Shown: piece by piece, positions 11,649 to 23,800 of the stretch
Layout of the letters: each line of letters opens with the position of its first letter
Position numbering within the stretch: the first letter of the stretch is position 1
Source: Rhynchosporium graminicola
Taxonomy: Eukaryota; Ascomycota; Leotiomycetes; Helotiales; Ploettnerulaceae
Direction: 5' to 3'
Length of the DNA stretch: 64,000 nt
NCBI GenBank assembly: GCA_900074885.1
Contig: FJUW01000058.1
Coordinates: 96,601 to 160,600, forward strand
The notes under the pieces: model-generated
The model's input: the letters and a program-made list of their open reading frames with translations, nothing else
The model's database searches: none
What the model was told of the DNA's origin: nothing
Translations under genes and position numbers: made by a program

Positions 11649-14600
11649 AGTCTACTACTCATAAGTCTCGCCCTCGAGACCTCTATCGATACACTAAAGT
11701 AAATTATATAATATAGCTATAAATATACCTCCAGAACTAAGTACTCCTAGAAGTCTACCTAAATAACTCCCTTTAGAGATAAAGAATATCTCCTTCTAAT
11801 ATTATAACTCCTAAACCTATAGATTAAAACTCTATAATCCTTAACCTTAAACCTTCTATATATATTATTAAACTCCTTACTCCTGCTGCTATACCCTTAG
11901 TATAGAATCTCTAGCTACTACCTCTATCTTTCGACCTATTCTAAGCTCTACTAGCAGAGAATATTTACCCTTCTTAGCTCTAAGGTTCTAATATAATAGT
12001 AGTCTTTCCTCTTATCTATTTATAAGGTATAAGTTTCGCAGATAAAAGGGCTTTATTTAATCGATATAGAAGTATCGTAGTATAAGTATTCCGTCGATCT
12101 ATTATAAGGTATACGATTTGCTATATTCGCTACTTATACTAGAGACTACGAAAGGACCTCTCTAGCTTAGGCGTAGCTTTTATCTAGCTATAGTATAATC
12201 GTAGAGTATAACTATAGAGCTAATACTTAGATATTATCTTCTAGATACCCTTAGATTATATATCTCTTTCCGTCTTATTCTCTCTAAGTGTGAGGCTATA
12301 TCTACTTACTCTAATTTAGTAGCTTATACTCTAATATACTCTAGTACCTTATCTTCCTATTCCTTATTCTTCTTACTATTAGCTCCCTAAAGTATATTAG
12401 GGAAACCCTATAAGTCTAGCTCCTGATAAATCGCTCTAATATAATAGGCGGGAAAAGCAAGGTCCACTTCTGACCTAGGCTAGTACCTACGGTATATATA
12501 GAAAGGGGAGTAGCTAAGGAACCTAATCTCTCTTAAATTCATTTTAAATACTACCTTTTGAAGCTTAATAGTATAGTTAGGGCTAGTCTTAGTTATCGCT
12601 TACTAGACTAGGTTAATAGCTTTCTCTGCTATACCTATAGACTTCTTAGAAGCTGAGGGTAAGTTGAGCTATAAAATACTTTTCTTACTTATATAGTTTC
12701 TGATTTCTTCCCTAAAGTGACTTCTAGGATTAATATAAAAGCTAATAAGTATACTATCTGTCTTAAAGAGTATATCTAGCGATATTTTAATATATTCCGA
12801 ATTAGCTACTATATAAGGAAAGGCCTAAACTAGCCTAGAGAAGTAGTCTATAATAATAAGAAGGTATCTATAACTCTTAGGTAGTTATATAAAAAGTCTA
12901 TAGAAGTCTGCCCTAAGTAATTCTATCGGTATAGAGATTATTATCTAGGAGAGTAGTACTGACTTTTGAGCTAGTCCGTGTTTCGCGTATTGAAGATAGC
13001 TAGTAATATATAGAGTAATATCCTTAGTAAGTATAGGCTAGTAGACTCCTCTGAGTTTTCTAGTAGTAATAGTTAATATAAAATATCCTCCTTTATTATG
13101 CGCTTTTATTAAAGCTTCTGTAACTTGTCCTAGTATAAGATAATATTTATATACTCTTCTCTATTTATATTATAATACTTTATGCTCCTACTTATATTTC
13201 TTATATCGGAGCTCTAGGGATCTCTTCCTTATACGATCTATATCTTCTGAGTAGATACTATAGATAAGGAACCTGATAATATCCTTATACTAGTATATCT
13301 TCTTATAAGCTTCTGAAGGGGATATTAGCTCGACTGTTACTAGCTTAGAAGACTAGTAAGTCTCCGCAGATAGAGCTTTAAATATTTCACGGAGAGGCGT
13401 ATCTTCTAAGACTTATAGCTTAGTAAAAGGTGAACTTAACTATAAAGTTATATCCTAGAACCTCTCTCTTACTATATATAAGGTAGCTATGAACTCTAGA
13501 TCTTCCTTCTCTGTTCTAGCCTATTTCTTAATATTATTAACCTTAAATATTCCCTTAATAACTTTAAGCTTCTTATTATTAGCTTTCTTAGAAGTAAGCT
13601 CTAATTCTTTTAGTAGATCTTTATATCTACTAATTCCGTCTTTTTATCTCTAGATAGGTCTAGTAATAATCTGCTACTCTTCTCTAAACCTTATTATATC
13701 TAGTCTATTATAATTATCTCCCGGGAAAATAGTACGTGATAAAGTATCTATAGTCTTATTTCTACTGCCGGGAATATAGTAAAGTCGTATATTTAATAAC
13801 CTTAGCTCTGAAGCCCACCTAGTATAAATTCCTTCTTAGAGCGCTAATAAGTCCAGAAAGTGAGTAAGTAGCTAATGATCTATATAGATTATTCCTAGCT
13901 TATCTTCTCTTAATATATAATAATACTTACGGCTGAACTCTATAATAGAAAGTAGCTCGCGTTTATAAGTTCTATAATTTCTCTAGGCCTTAGAGAATAT
14001 GAAACTGTCGAAAAGGATTAGTACTATCTTCTTCTCTCCCTCCTTAGATTATATAATATAATATCCTCTTATATATCTACTAGTATCTATGTATATTTAT
14101 ACTAGGAGAGTTAGATTATAGCTATTTCTCTCTACTACTCTTAAGTATACTTCCTTTAGTAGCTTAAATAATATCGCCTTATTCTCTCCCTATCTCTATT
14201 CTATATCTCTAGTAAGTCGATTTAGTAGTCGAGTAATCTCCGTATAATTCTTAACTTATAGTCGCGTTATCTAGATCGCTCTTAAGAATCTCTTAACTTC
14301 TATAGCGTTTTTTAGTATTAGCTATATATTAATCCTTAATACCTTTTCCGGTTTAATTATAGATTTTCTACCTGCCTTATATATAGTCCCTAATACCAGA
14401 ACCTCTATTATAAATAATAAGCACTTCTTAAAGGAGAGCTTAAGACTAGACTATAAGAGTCGAGAGAGGAGATATTCTTTTAGAAAGGTAAATATCTCCT
14501 TAAATATCTTAAAGGCTACGAAGATATTATCTATATAGAAGAGTAAGGCCTGAAGAACTACTTTACCCTTAGAAATAATTAGAGAGAATAGTAAGGGCTC

Positions 14601-17600
14601 AGAATTATTAAACCCTTTTACTACTACTTCTGTAGACTTAGGTATATCCCTAAAGACTAATTTTATTAGTTCTATTATAGAGAACGCTAAGCTTCTATAG
14701 CCCTAGGGTATACGGGTTAGTTATAATTATCTATAGCCTAGCGCAGAGAAAGTATAAATATAGTAGTCTTCTAGATATAAGTTTACTAACTAGTAAGCGT
14801 GCTTAAGGTCTATTTAGATAAATAGATAATACTTAGGATTACTAAGAAATATAAAGTACTCTGCTATAGATATTATTAAGTAGCTAGGCGTCTTTTCTTT
14901 TATTTTAGAGTAATTAAATATTACTCTATATTCCTTAGTTTATACCTTAGAGTCTGATCCTTTATCTACTATATATAGATAGCTATTCTAATCTGATAGC
15001 GCTCCGTTAGCTAGGAGTATACTCTTAAATATCCTATACTTAATTCCCTCCTTAATTATCTTATTTAGCTAGGCGAGCTTAGCTAGTATATATCTCCTAG
15101 CTATATTCTCCTAGACTAGCTTAGAATATTCTGGGATTCTGGCTCTATAGTAGTAGAGATAAGTAAATAGTATATCTTCTAAGCCTATTAAATTAATATA
15201 TCGATATATATATAGTAGCTTATGAACTTACTTGATTTCTTCTAGTAGTATAGCTATACTAAAAGTTAACTAGCTCTTAGTAATCTAATCGTTTAGAACT
15301 TCATTAGTAACTTCTGCTATTAGTAACCTAATAACTCTTCTTTATATAGGGAATACTATAATATATAGTGCCTTCTTATTAGATTCTATAGTAATATTCT
15401 ATAAATTAGAATAGTTACTATATATTCAAAGCTATTCTGCAGATATAGGTCGATATTAGGATTTCAAGGAGAGCTTTATAGCTAGATAGCAGGACTAAAG
15501 GTAATTACTGCGGATTCTCGAAGGTTTTAGCTAGGCTATATTCTTTAAGGATAGAAGAAGCTATAATAATAACCTGGACTAAGTAGTAGCTCTCTTAGTC
15601 TCTAGTATATATATAGAGGTAAGGTTAGCTTAAGTAAATAAGACTAGGAATAAGCTTACTAATATAGAGAGGTACTGATTTGTAATAGGCCTCCTTTCTA
15701 CTAAGGGTATATAGTCTTTGAAATTTGAAGCTTTAGGAGTCCCTTTTAATATATAGGAAACTTCTAAGATATCTACTAAATATCTGAGGTTTCGGGTAAG
15801 TATAGTTCCAGAGACTTTCTAATAGCTATAGCGAGCTAGTAATAAGTTTAACGTCGTCTTAGGATAGCTTAGTAAGTCTAGTTTTTTAAAGAGTTAGAAT
15901 TACTAGAAGAAGAAGTATCTTCAGAATTAGATTCGGAAGAAGAAGAGTTAGGAGTAGTATTATTATTAGTAGTAGAGAGGTCGGAGCTCTCTGCAAATCG
16001 AATGATTAAATCCGATATATCTTTATTAGATTTCACCTTTAGATATAGAATCAGGTTTAAGGGTATAGATTCTATAAAGAGAGGGCTTTAAATAGTAATA
16101 GTTATTTCTTTACTTCGATTACTACTAAGAGTAAGAAGACCTTTATAAATATCGATCTTCGTATTAATAGAATATAACTATAGGAGCCTAAGAAGTAAGC
16201 TTAGCTCCTTATCGTTTAGACTCTTAGTATCTCTTATAAACGCGTGGACTTTTCGCTATATATCCTTTACTCTAAAGTTAAATATAATAAACTTAATAAG
16301 CTAATATTATATACTATCTGCTATACTATAGCTAACCCCGGTATACTTATAAGAAGCTAGTAGAATCGTTTTTAACCTTAGATATTACTTTAAGGCAGGA
16401 GATATAATAACTAGGTTAGAACCTTAGTCTATAGAATATATTCCGACTTTTAATTCTATAATAGTAATCTTACTCTTTTCAACTACCTTTATCTTCCTAA
16501 GAACTTTCTAGGCCTTATTAGCCGGGTGGACTCGTAGCGTAACTTATATAAGCTTAAGATTTCTAGTTATAGCTGCAGATAAGGCTTATATAGATCTAGT
16601 ACTAGGTATCGAAGTAGGGTTATTTTTATAAGTTAAAGACTTTAGACTTACCTTCTTCTAGTTACGATATATTAATAGTTTACGAAATTACTTTAATATC
16701 TCTAGTAATATCTAAAATAATTCTAGAAGATTTATAGTAATATTAATTCTAGTAGCTAGGTCCTTGAAATTAACTAGCCCTAGTCCTTTACGCCTAACTA
16801 TCTCTCTTAATTATCTCCCTTTCTTCTTATCTTCTTTTATCTTAGACTTTAATCTAGATCCTTAAGTAACTACTTCTAGTTCCTTAGCTATATCTTACTC
16901 CTTAGGAATATTAATCCTTATACGCTTCTTATACCGAGTCCTATATACTACTCTAGTATAAATACCTTTATCTTCCTCCTCTTCTTCTACTTTATTTCCT
17001 AATATCTCTACAGATTCCGCTTAGTACTATAGGTTATCTAAAAGTATAATTATAGCTTTCGCCTTTCCCGCTTTATTACTTAACTTAGTAGATCTAGCTT
17101 AGATAAATTAATCAAATAAGGTTATTTCTACTAAGCTTAGTATACTAGCTCTATCTAAGCTAGAAGATAATATTATAGATATTATCGATAATAATTTAGA
17201 GGTGCTAAAAAGAACCCTATTATCTATAGCTCTAGGTCCTTCGATACTATAAAAGTCTCTCTATAATTAAGTATATAATACTTAGGTAGTAGTTTCTAGG
17301 AATATAATTTATTTTAAGTACGTACGCTCCTAAAAGGGTAATATAATATTTAGATAAGCTGACTTAAAGTAGCTATAATATCTATAGCTAATGCAGAGGA
17401 TACTATCCCTCTTAGAGTTATATGCTAGGGTTCTATTAATATATAGGTTTAGGCTTTCTCGCGCTAGTCGCAAAGGAGGAATATTAGTAGAAGTATTAAT
17501 ATTAGTTTATATTCTATTTCTGGGATATAACTATTATCTATCGCCTGTATTAAAGTTATTTCGACAGTAAGGTAGCTAGTATTACTAAGGTTAGTACTTA

Positions 17601-20091
17601 GTTCTACTCCTAGCTATCTGCGGAGCTTGAATATTTGAGGTTAGAGGTGCGGTAAGCTATAGTACCGGCGGTAATTAGGGTAGATAAGTAGGTAGGGCAC
17701 TTGAAGAATTCTGCCGGGATTAATAGGAGCTCGAAGGATTCTGAGGTAGGCCCGAAGAATTATTCTGCTGACTCGAAGCACTAGTATTAGTCTGCACTCT
17801 ATAGGTAAGCGTATTCTAGGCATAGGCAGCTAATATAATATATATAAGTATTCCTATAGCTTACGCGATATACTCTTCTAGTCTATTAAAGTACTTTCTC
17901 TTCTCTACCTCTTCTTCTACTTTCTCTTATACTTTAATTAACTATTATAATAGATATAGCACCTTATATATTCTTTATAAGTATAGAACGCGTAGAATAT
18001 TATTATTTAAAGTATAAACTCTTAGCTTATTATCTTTAATTCCTTAGATAAAAGCCTAAGTAAGAGAGGTAAGGATATACTTATTAGAGGTCTTCTTAGG
18101 TAGTAAAGGTTCTCCTAGACCCTTCTTAATATTAATAACTCCTATACGCTTAAGAAGAGTTATAGTACAGTAGTAGTAAGAGGTAAGGTTCTCGTGTTTA
18201 CCTTAAATAAGATTTAATACTTTAGCTATAATATCTACTTTATTTAAGGGCAAGTTATTATCTAGGTATTAAGTCTTAAGCTACTTAATAACTTCTTACT
18301 TCTTCTCCTTACTTATATATACTTTATTTTATATAATCTCCTTTATTCTTATATCTAATCTGAAACATTAAGAAGTATCGCTACTTAGTAAAATCGTAAT
18401 AGCTCTTAGGTATATAAGTACAAGTAGTATTAGACCTTCTACTTTAAAGTCATAGTTAAGGCGGTCTAGCTATTATACTACTAGTATATCTCTATTACTA
18501 TAGAAGTCCTTAGCTCTATTAAATCGGAGTATCTTCATTCTAGATATTCTAAATATCTTACTTTTCCTACTCTCCTTAACTTTCTCTCGAGCAGCTTTAA
18601 TATCTATCTTAGAGTTTAATTTCTACTGAATTCTTTCTTTTAGCTACTCTATTATTTCTCTAAGCTAAGTTTAATTATATATTACATAGCTCTAATCGAA
18701 GATAGAAACCTTAAAGGCTTATAGAGGAGTTAGTATTTTAGCTACCTCTAGTGTTTCTTCTCCTTCTTTTATAATCGTATTATCTTAATATAGTAGCTAT
18801 ATTAGCTTTATTATCTTAGCTAATAGTTAGGGGTTTTAGGTTTAGGCTATATTTAGTAGCTTCTTTAGCGTTAATAGAGCAGATAATTCTTAAGAAGTTA
18901 TACTCTCCTAGATATTTTTCAGCTTATAATAATAAGTATTAAGTATAAAGCTTATTCTTATTAAATATTTAACCGGTACGAAGGTTTAGAAAATTAGTAC
19001 AGATTCTGGAGACTCTAGTGCATATAACTATATAATTAGTAATTCCCCCGATACGTCGTAGCTACTATATCTTAAAAGTTATAATATCTTCTAGCTAGGA
19101 AGTTAATATATAGAGTTTATCTTAGCTACTAATATAGTACTAGATTAGCTTAGGGGGAGCTACGCAGAAGTTATAGGGAAAAGTAGAGTTAGCTTCGAGA
19201 CTGCTCGAGCTAAGATAGGGTAAGTAGGCTCCTCGATATTCGGGTTCTTAAAAATTCGGAATTTAGAGAACTTTCGAGTTAATCCCTTTAGTTCTTTATA
19301 GAGATTTATATATAAGGGCTATAAAATAGTATAAGGAGGTACTAAATCTACTACGTCAGATTCTGAAGTTTAGTAGTTAGAGTATATCCTAGGCGACTAT
19401 ATAAGTATATTATTTATTAACTCCTAGAAAGAAGAATTAATATCGTTAGATTCTTTACTACTAGAGTACTAAGTATTATTAATATATTATAGTAATTATA
19501 GCTAGTTATAGTAGTATTATTCAGCTTTTAGCGTTAATATTATCTATAGTTAGCTCGAAGCCAGGTTAGCGGTGATATTCTTGTTTCGAGGTGGGCTCGA
19601 AAGGGAGATAGCAGGGCCGGTTTATATCACTCGAGGCTCTCGAAGGGAAGAGCTAGGATATAGGGTTTCGAGATAATCTTTACCTAGGATATGACTTCCG
19701 TGCCCGGATATAGGGTTATTATCCTCAGGGAAGCTATAGGTAATAGATCTAGATACTTCCTTCTACTATTTCTGAGGCCTGGAAGAGTCTTGAAATATAT
19801 GGAGGTACTTAGTATAAATAGTCACGTATAGCTAGGAGAGTATATATCCTTATAATTTAAGGCCTTCTGATACTATAGGATTCTTCGTAGATATTCCGTC
19901 GATATCTAGAGTTTACTAAGGGCTTATACCTGAAATTTTAAGGCGATCTGGATATCTTAGGCGCTATAGTAGTATTAGGTACTACTAGTACTATTGCTAT
20001 ACTCGGTAGTTTCTTCTAGAGAAGAAATTAAAGCACGAAAGAATTACTAGTAGATAGAGATATAGCTTAATCTCTCCCTACAGTAGTCACT

Positions 20092-20225
20092 AGAAAAGGT
20101 ATAGGAATAGAACCTCTTAAGAAGCGTCGTTGTATTATAGAGAAGGTCTAGAGACCTTGGAAAGAAAGCTATAGGAGGGAGAGGTCTGTGCGCTACTAGC
20201 TAGGTACAAATCCAGTGATATCATA
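20092..20225 (-). repeat. 5' LTR of the nested Gypsy element (134 bp)
   Basis: Direct repeat of 11515-11648. It is followed outward by CCCCC and then by TAGTAAGCCAAGGGG, the continuation of the interrupted mariner inverted repeat. Confidence 0.88.
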
Positions 20226-20295
20226 CCCCCTAGTAAGCCAAGGGGTACTTACCCGATTTAGACGTGTTTACCTCGCTGCTTTGAAGGTAAACAAA

Positions 20296-21363
20296 TCAAT
20301 TAAATATCTAATACTTCGTATACTACCCTTTAGCCTTAATTACAGATTATACTCGATAGTCTATAGTAGTAGCTAATCTATATAGAATTCTATTATTAAT
20401 TACGTGCTACGCTTCTTATGCTCCTCGGACTAAAGTATTAAGTGTATCGTTAGTATTAGGAGCATGCTCGAGCTCAGGGTATAGTCGATAAAGCTCTGCT
20501 TTTATTAAAGCTTAGAGGTTTTCGATCGGATTTAAGTCAGGAGAGTATAGAGGCTAGCTTATAACTCGAATATTCATTTCCCGAAGTATCTCTTTAATAA
20601 TATTCCCTCGGTATAGACCTGCGCTATCGTATATAAACTCTCCTCCTTCGACTATTATATCTAGTAGAAACGCCTTATATAGGTTCTATATAACCTACGA
20701 AGTAACCTCTCCACGAGAAGTAAGAGGATCTCAATCGAGAGGTATTAAACCAATCCTACGATTATAGCTAAATACAGCCTAAAGTATCTTCTTTACTCCT
20801 TTCCCTGAGTATCGAACCGGTTATATATCTCCTTCTCGAATTTGATCTCGAGGGCGTATAAAGGTCTAAATAGGTTTAACTCCTACTCCTTGTTTAACTA
20901 TATACTCGTCAGACTACGAAACACGTATCTAATCGTTAAGTATATATACCTAATACCGAATTACCCACTCGAGACGAGCTTCTGCGTATACTAGAGTAAT
21001 AAAAGGTCGCTTCTTTTGAAGCTACTTCCTCTTATTCATCGAGCGAAGAAGACCTTACATATACCGCTTCTTATAATCGTTATTTACTTCTCGGAGTAAG
21101 TCTCGTATTTTAATATAAGGGTTCGAGTGATTTATAATATCGTATATATAATCGCGTTATTCTTCAGTTAAGGCTCGAGGCCTACCTAAACGTGGTTTCG
21201 AAGCTTAATTCTCGTCTCGTGTTACTTGCCTTCGAATAGTCGTACGAATAGTAGAAATTGGAATATCAGGGTGTTTTTAATGTATTCGAGGAGCACTCTA
21301 GCTAATAGAGTGAAGCTCGCAGATACGAGAGCGCATCTGAGAAGAAAGCTCCTTCCGAGGCAT
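20296..21363 (-). pseudogene. Tc1/mariner transposase, RIP-degraded
   Basis: Reading from the ATG at 21363 gives MPRKELSSQMRSRICELHSI followed by a frame of about 355 codons to the TGA at 20296, broken by many TAG/TAA codons. Typical landmarks survive in one frame and in order: a helix-turn-helix region with LGRPRALTEE, then SDEYIVKQG around the first catalytic Asp, YDSAGLYRGNIIKE, and YSPDLNPIEN near the C-terminus, which is the best-known signature of Tc1-type DDE transposases. Almost every stop can be explained by CAG/CAA/TGG codons changed by C-to-T or G-to-A transitions, the RIP pattern. It lies immediately inside the right inverted repeat. It cannot encode active enzyme as it stands. 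Confidence 0.88.
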
Positions 21364-21498
21364 TTCTGAATACCTTCAAAACGCGTAGTGTTTTCAGTAG
21401 AAGAAGTCTCGAAAAGCAGCAAGAGTTACACGTCCAAATCGGGTAAGTACCCCTTGGCTTACTAGGGGGGGTGTTCAAACTTTTTGCACCCCACTGTA

Positions 21499-23800
21499 GG
21501 ACAGTCGCACAGCATCGATCATCGACATTGTGTCAATTGAAAAGGCGAGTTCATGTATATTTCTGCAGCTGGACTCGACTGCTTCGGCTCTTCGCTGGCA
21601 GGACAGGGATAGGATTAGGGTCTGATTCAGGCAGGCTGCCTCGTTGTTCGGGAGAGGCGAGTCATTGGGACCCGAGAGGTTTCGAGGATTCAGAGCATGT
21701 TTATTTGGAAAATGAAGATGTCGAGGCTCTGTATGTAGTAATGAAGAATCACTATCGTACTGTCATAATGTTTTGCCAGTATGTGCCGGAAAAGTCCTAT
21801 ATCCGGCTTATTGAGTCTCTCGATTGCTTCTAGCCAATTCAAGTCAAATCAACAGAGTGACAGTATGATGCTACCGGTAGATAACGACGACGTACATGGA
21901 CATTTTGATTCTCAAACTGACAAGACAGTATATCCTAGTTGACACCAAGAAGGTAAGCAAGTAGATCGGTGAGTTTCGTTTCACCGCACAAGAAAAGCCA
22001 TTCTTCAGCCTCCCGAGTCTGCGAACAAGGTATAAATATGCCGACCAACACACTACACCATATGATCCCTGGAAATGAAAAATCTACGCGGGTCTGATGC
22101 ATTCGGAGCATTTAGTATCCGGCACATTTTGAGATATAAAAATGTTTGTGGGCTCTGGAACTTGGAGTTGTCACATATCGGTGCCGTCACTGCGGATATG
22201 TCGTATTCGCTTGAAGCTGTGGCAAGCCGTTGTGTAGATAAATCTGGGTCGGGATTATGATCTGAGAGGAAATAATACCAATGCTTATACAAATCAGGAC
22301 ACACTTGATTTGTAGAACTGGTTCTTCTCAGGCTCATTGAGAAGGTTGGGATCACGTGATACCATGTGTGGAAGAATAGCGGTCAAATCGAGACGAGTTG
22401 TGTCTGACCATGATCTCTGGAACCATAGAGATAGCATATGATATAATAGCCAAGCCCATACGAAGTGCTGAGAAGTACTGGACTGCTTTAACGGAAGGTC
22501 ACGAGCTACCTGGCCAGCATCCACCTTACAAGCGAGCATCATTCGTCCAACATCACTTTCACATTCCTCACCGCGAGTGTGCAACGTCGTTATCCAACGG
22601 ATATCTACCAAGCTGAGTACACAGACACCTATTGGTCTCCATTCTCGTCATTCTCTCCGATGCTTCTCTCCGGACGTCGATCAGCTCGGGGGCTGATGAT
22701 GAAAGACTCGAAGCTCAGTTAAGTCCTTCAAAAGGACCCCATACGAGATGCGGCTTCTCGCCGGCGCCGACCTGCAATGCACGTCTTTTCTGACACAACG
22801 CCAATCCGTTGCGCCCCCCTCAAGATCGGCGAGATGATCATACAATTGAATGTACTTGATCTCTGCTCTATCTGCTTTGTCCAAGCTTCTGGAACCCCAT
22901 ACATACTCCCTGCTCCATTCGAAGATACACTCATCGCCATAATCCAAGTGGTCTGCCCTGTGCCTCATATTCCGCCAGGGAAAGAGCACTTCAACAGGTT
23001 TGCTGCATGCAACCGTTGGAGACAATTTTCTCGCGCCCTTGCGAAAGTACGAAGCTTCTGCATGTATCGGCCCGTACTCGTGTCCCTTGAGCCACCACCT
23101 GGACGAAGCGAAAGGTGAAAACAGACTCGGAGCTGTAACCTCCCTGCGTTCTATGAAGCTCTTCTCGTGCCTATTCTACCCAGTGTTTGAAAGGTTATGG
23201 GATGTTGGTTGATGTGAAGGCTCACATTTTTATTTGTGGCTGTTGCAGATGGGTCTCGTCTAGAAGCAAACCATGCAGCCTCTCTATCTAGTTACGAGAA
23301 TGGGTTGGATTCTATTCTACCTTGGAAAACCCTGCATAATATCATTGCTTAGGATGTTACTCGAAGATCCGTATCCCTGCGGAGACATTACTACCCTAAA
23401 CCTTTGCTGAACGATGTTCTTTTGCAGTCTATTATCGGTATTGAATGCTACACGCATCCTTAGATACATACAGGTAGGAATCCGTCATGCATGTTGTCAA
23501 GCACGCGAATGAGAACGCTACCCGTTCCCAAGTCTGCTTTCCAGCTGTCTCTTAGCGGATCAAGGGTGCGATGTGATCAAGAAGTGTGCTAGATATCAAA
23601 CAAAGTCCAGCACATTTTTAACTCCTATCTTCTCCAAACCGATTCAGAGCTTCAGGTATGTTATACAAGCACTGCCGCGTGATATCTCAGATCGCACCGT
23701 ATCATCTCAGGTGCTCGTCCGTCTTTTGTGTTGGCACTCCTCATCACCATTTTGATTTCTATGCTTTGTTCAACTCCAGAAACCAAATTCAAAAGCCGCG
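21499..23800. other. Intergenic region right of the transposon island
   Basis: Normal base composition resumes exactly at the TA after the mariner end. Frames at 21499-21833 (+), 22294-22611 (-), 22398-22616 (+), 22681-23025 (-) and 22777-23118 (+) are open, but I recognise no family and overlapping frames on both strands look equally plausible. They could be decayed gene fragments. The last few hundred bases probably hold the promoter of the following gene. Confidence 0.35.

Larger units (their letters stand above)
11515..20225 (-). mobile_element. Ty3/Gypsy LTR retrotransposon, RIP-degraded, nested in the mariner element
   Basis: Direct repeats of 134 bp lie at 11515-11648 and 20092-20225, flanked on both sides by CCCCC (11510-11514 and 20226-20230), a 5-bp target duplication. 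Coding orientation is minus. The reverse-transcriptase active site reads FYIDNIF at 14540-14520 (ancestral YIDD with a G-to-A change). An integrase core reads YRYLLIIIDYFSR near 12872-12834, and an HNKGGYF segment of the integrase zinc region lies near 13100. Gag and other 5' material should occupy about 15.5-20 kb but is too mutated to delimit. Stops (TAG/TAA) occur every few codons and CpA/TpG are rare, as expected after RIP. No intact frame remains. Confidence 0.85.
11483..21496 (-). mobile_element. Tc1/mariner-type DNA transposon, split by a nested Gypsy element
   Basis: The left end begins CAGTAGGGTGCAAAAAGTTT at 11483. The right end, read on the other strand from 21496, begins CAGTGGGGTGCAAAAAGTTT. 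These are terminal inverted repeats of about 69 bp once the nested insert is removed. Both ends abut a TA dinucleotide (11481-11482 and 21497-21498), the target duplication of this superfamily. The element's own sequence is 11483-11514 plus 20231-21496, about 1.3 kb, and it encodes a decayed transposase on the minus strand. The two inverted-repeat copies differ by few transitions. The Gypsy insertion lies inside the left inverted repeat, so the Gypsy arrived after the mariner. Confidence 0.9.

Noticed and set aside
17641..17823. 60-codon minus-strand frame inside the first Gypsy
   Set aside because: It is a short open patch in a heavily mutated element. It is basic and low in complexity, with no retroelement motif.
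22294..23118. Several overlapping frames on both strands right of the first transposon island
   Set aside because: None is clearly better than its antisense partner and no family was recognised. They are kept only as a note in the intergenic entry.
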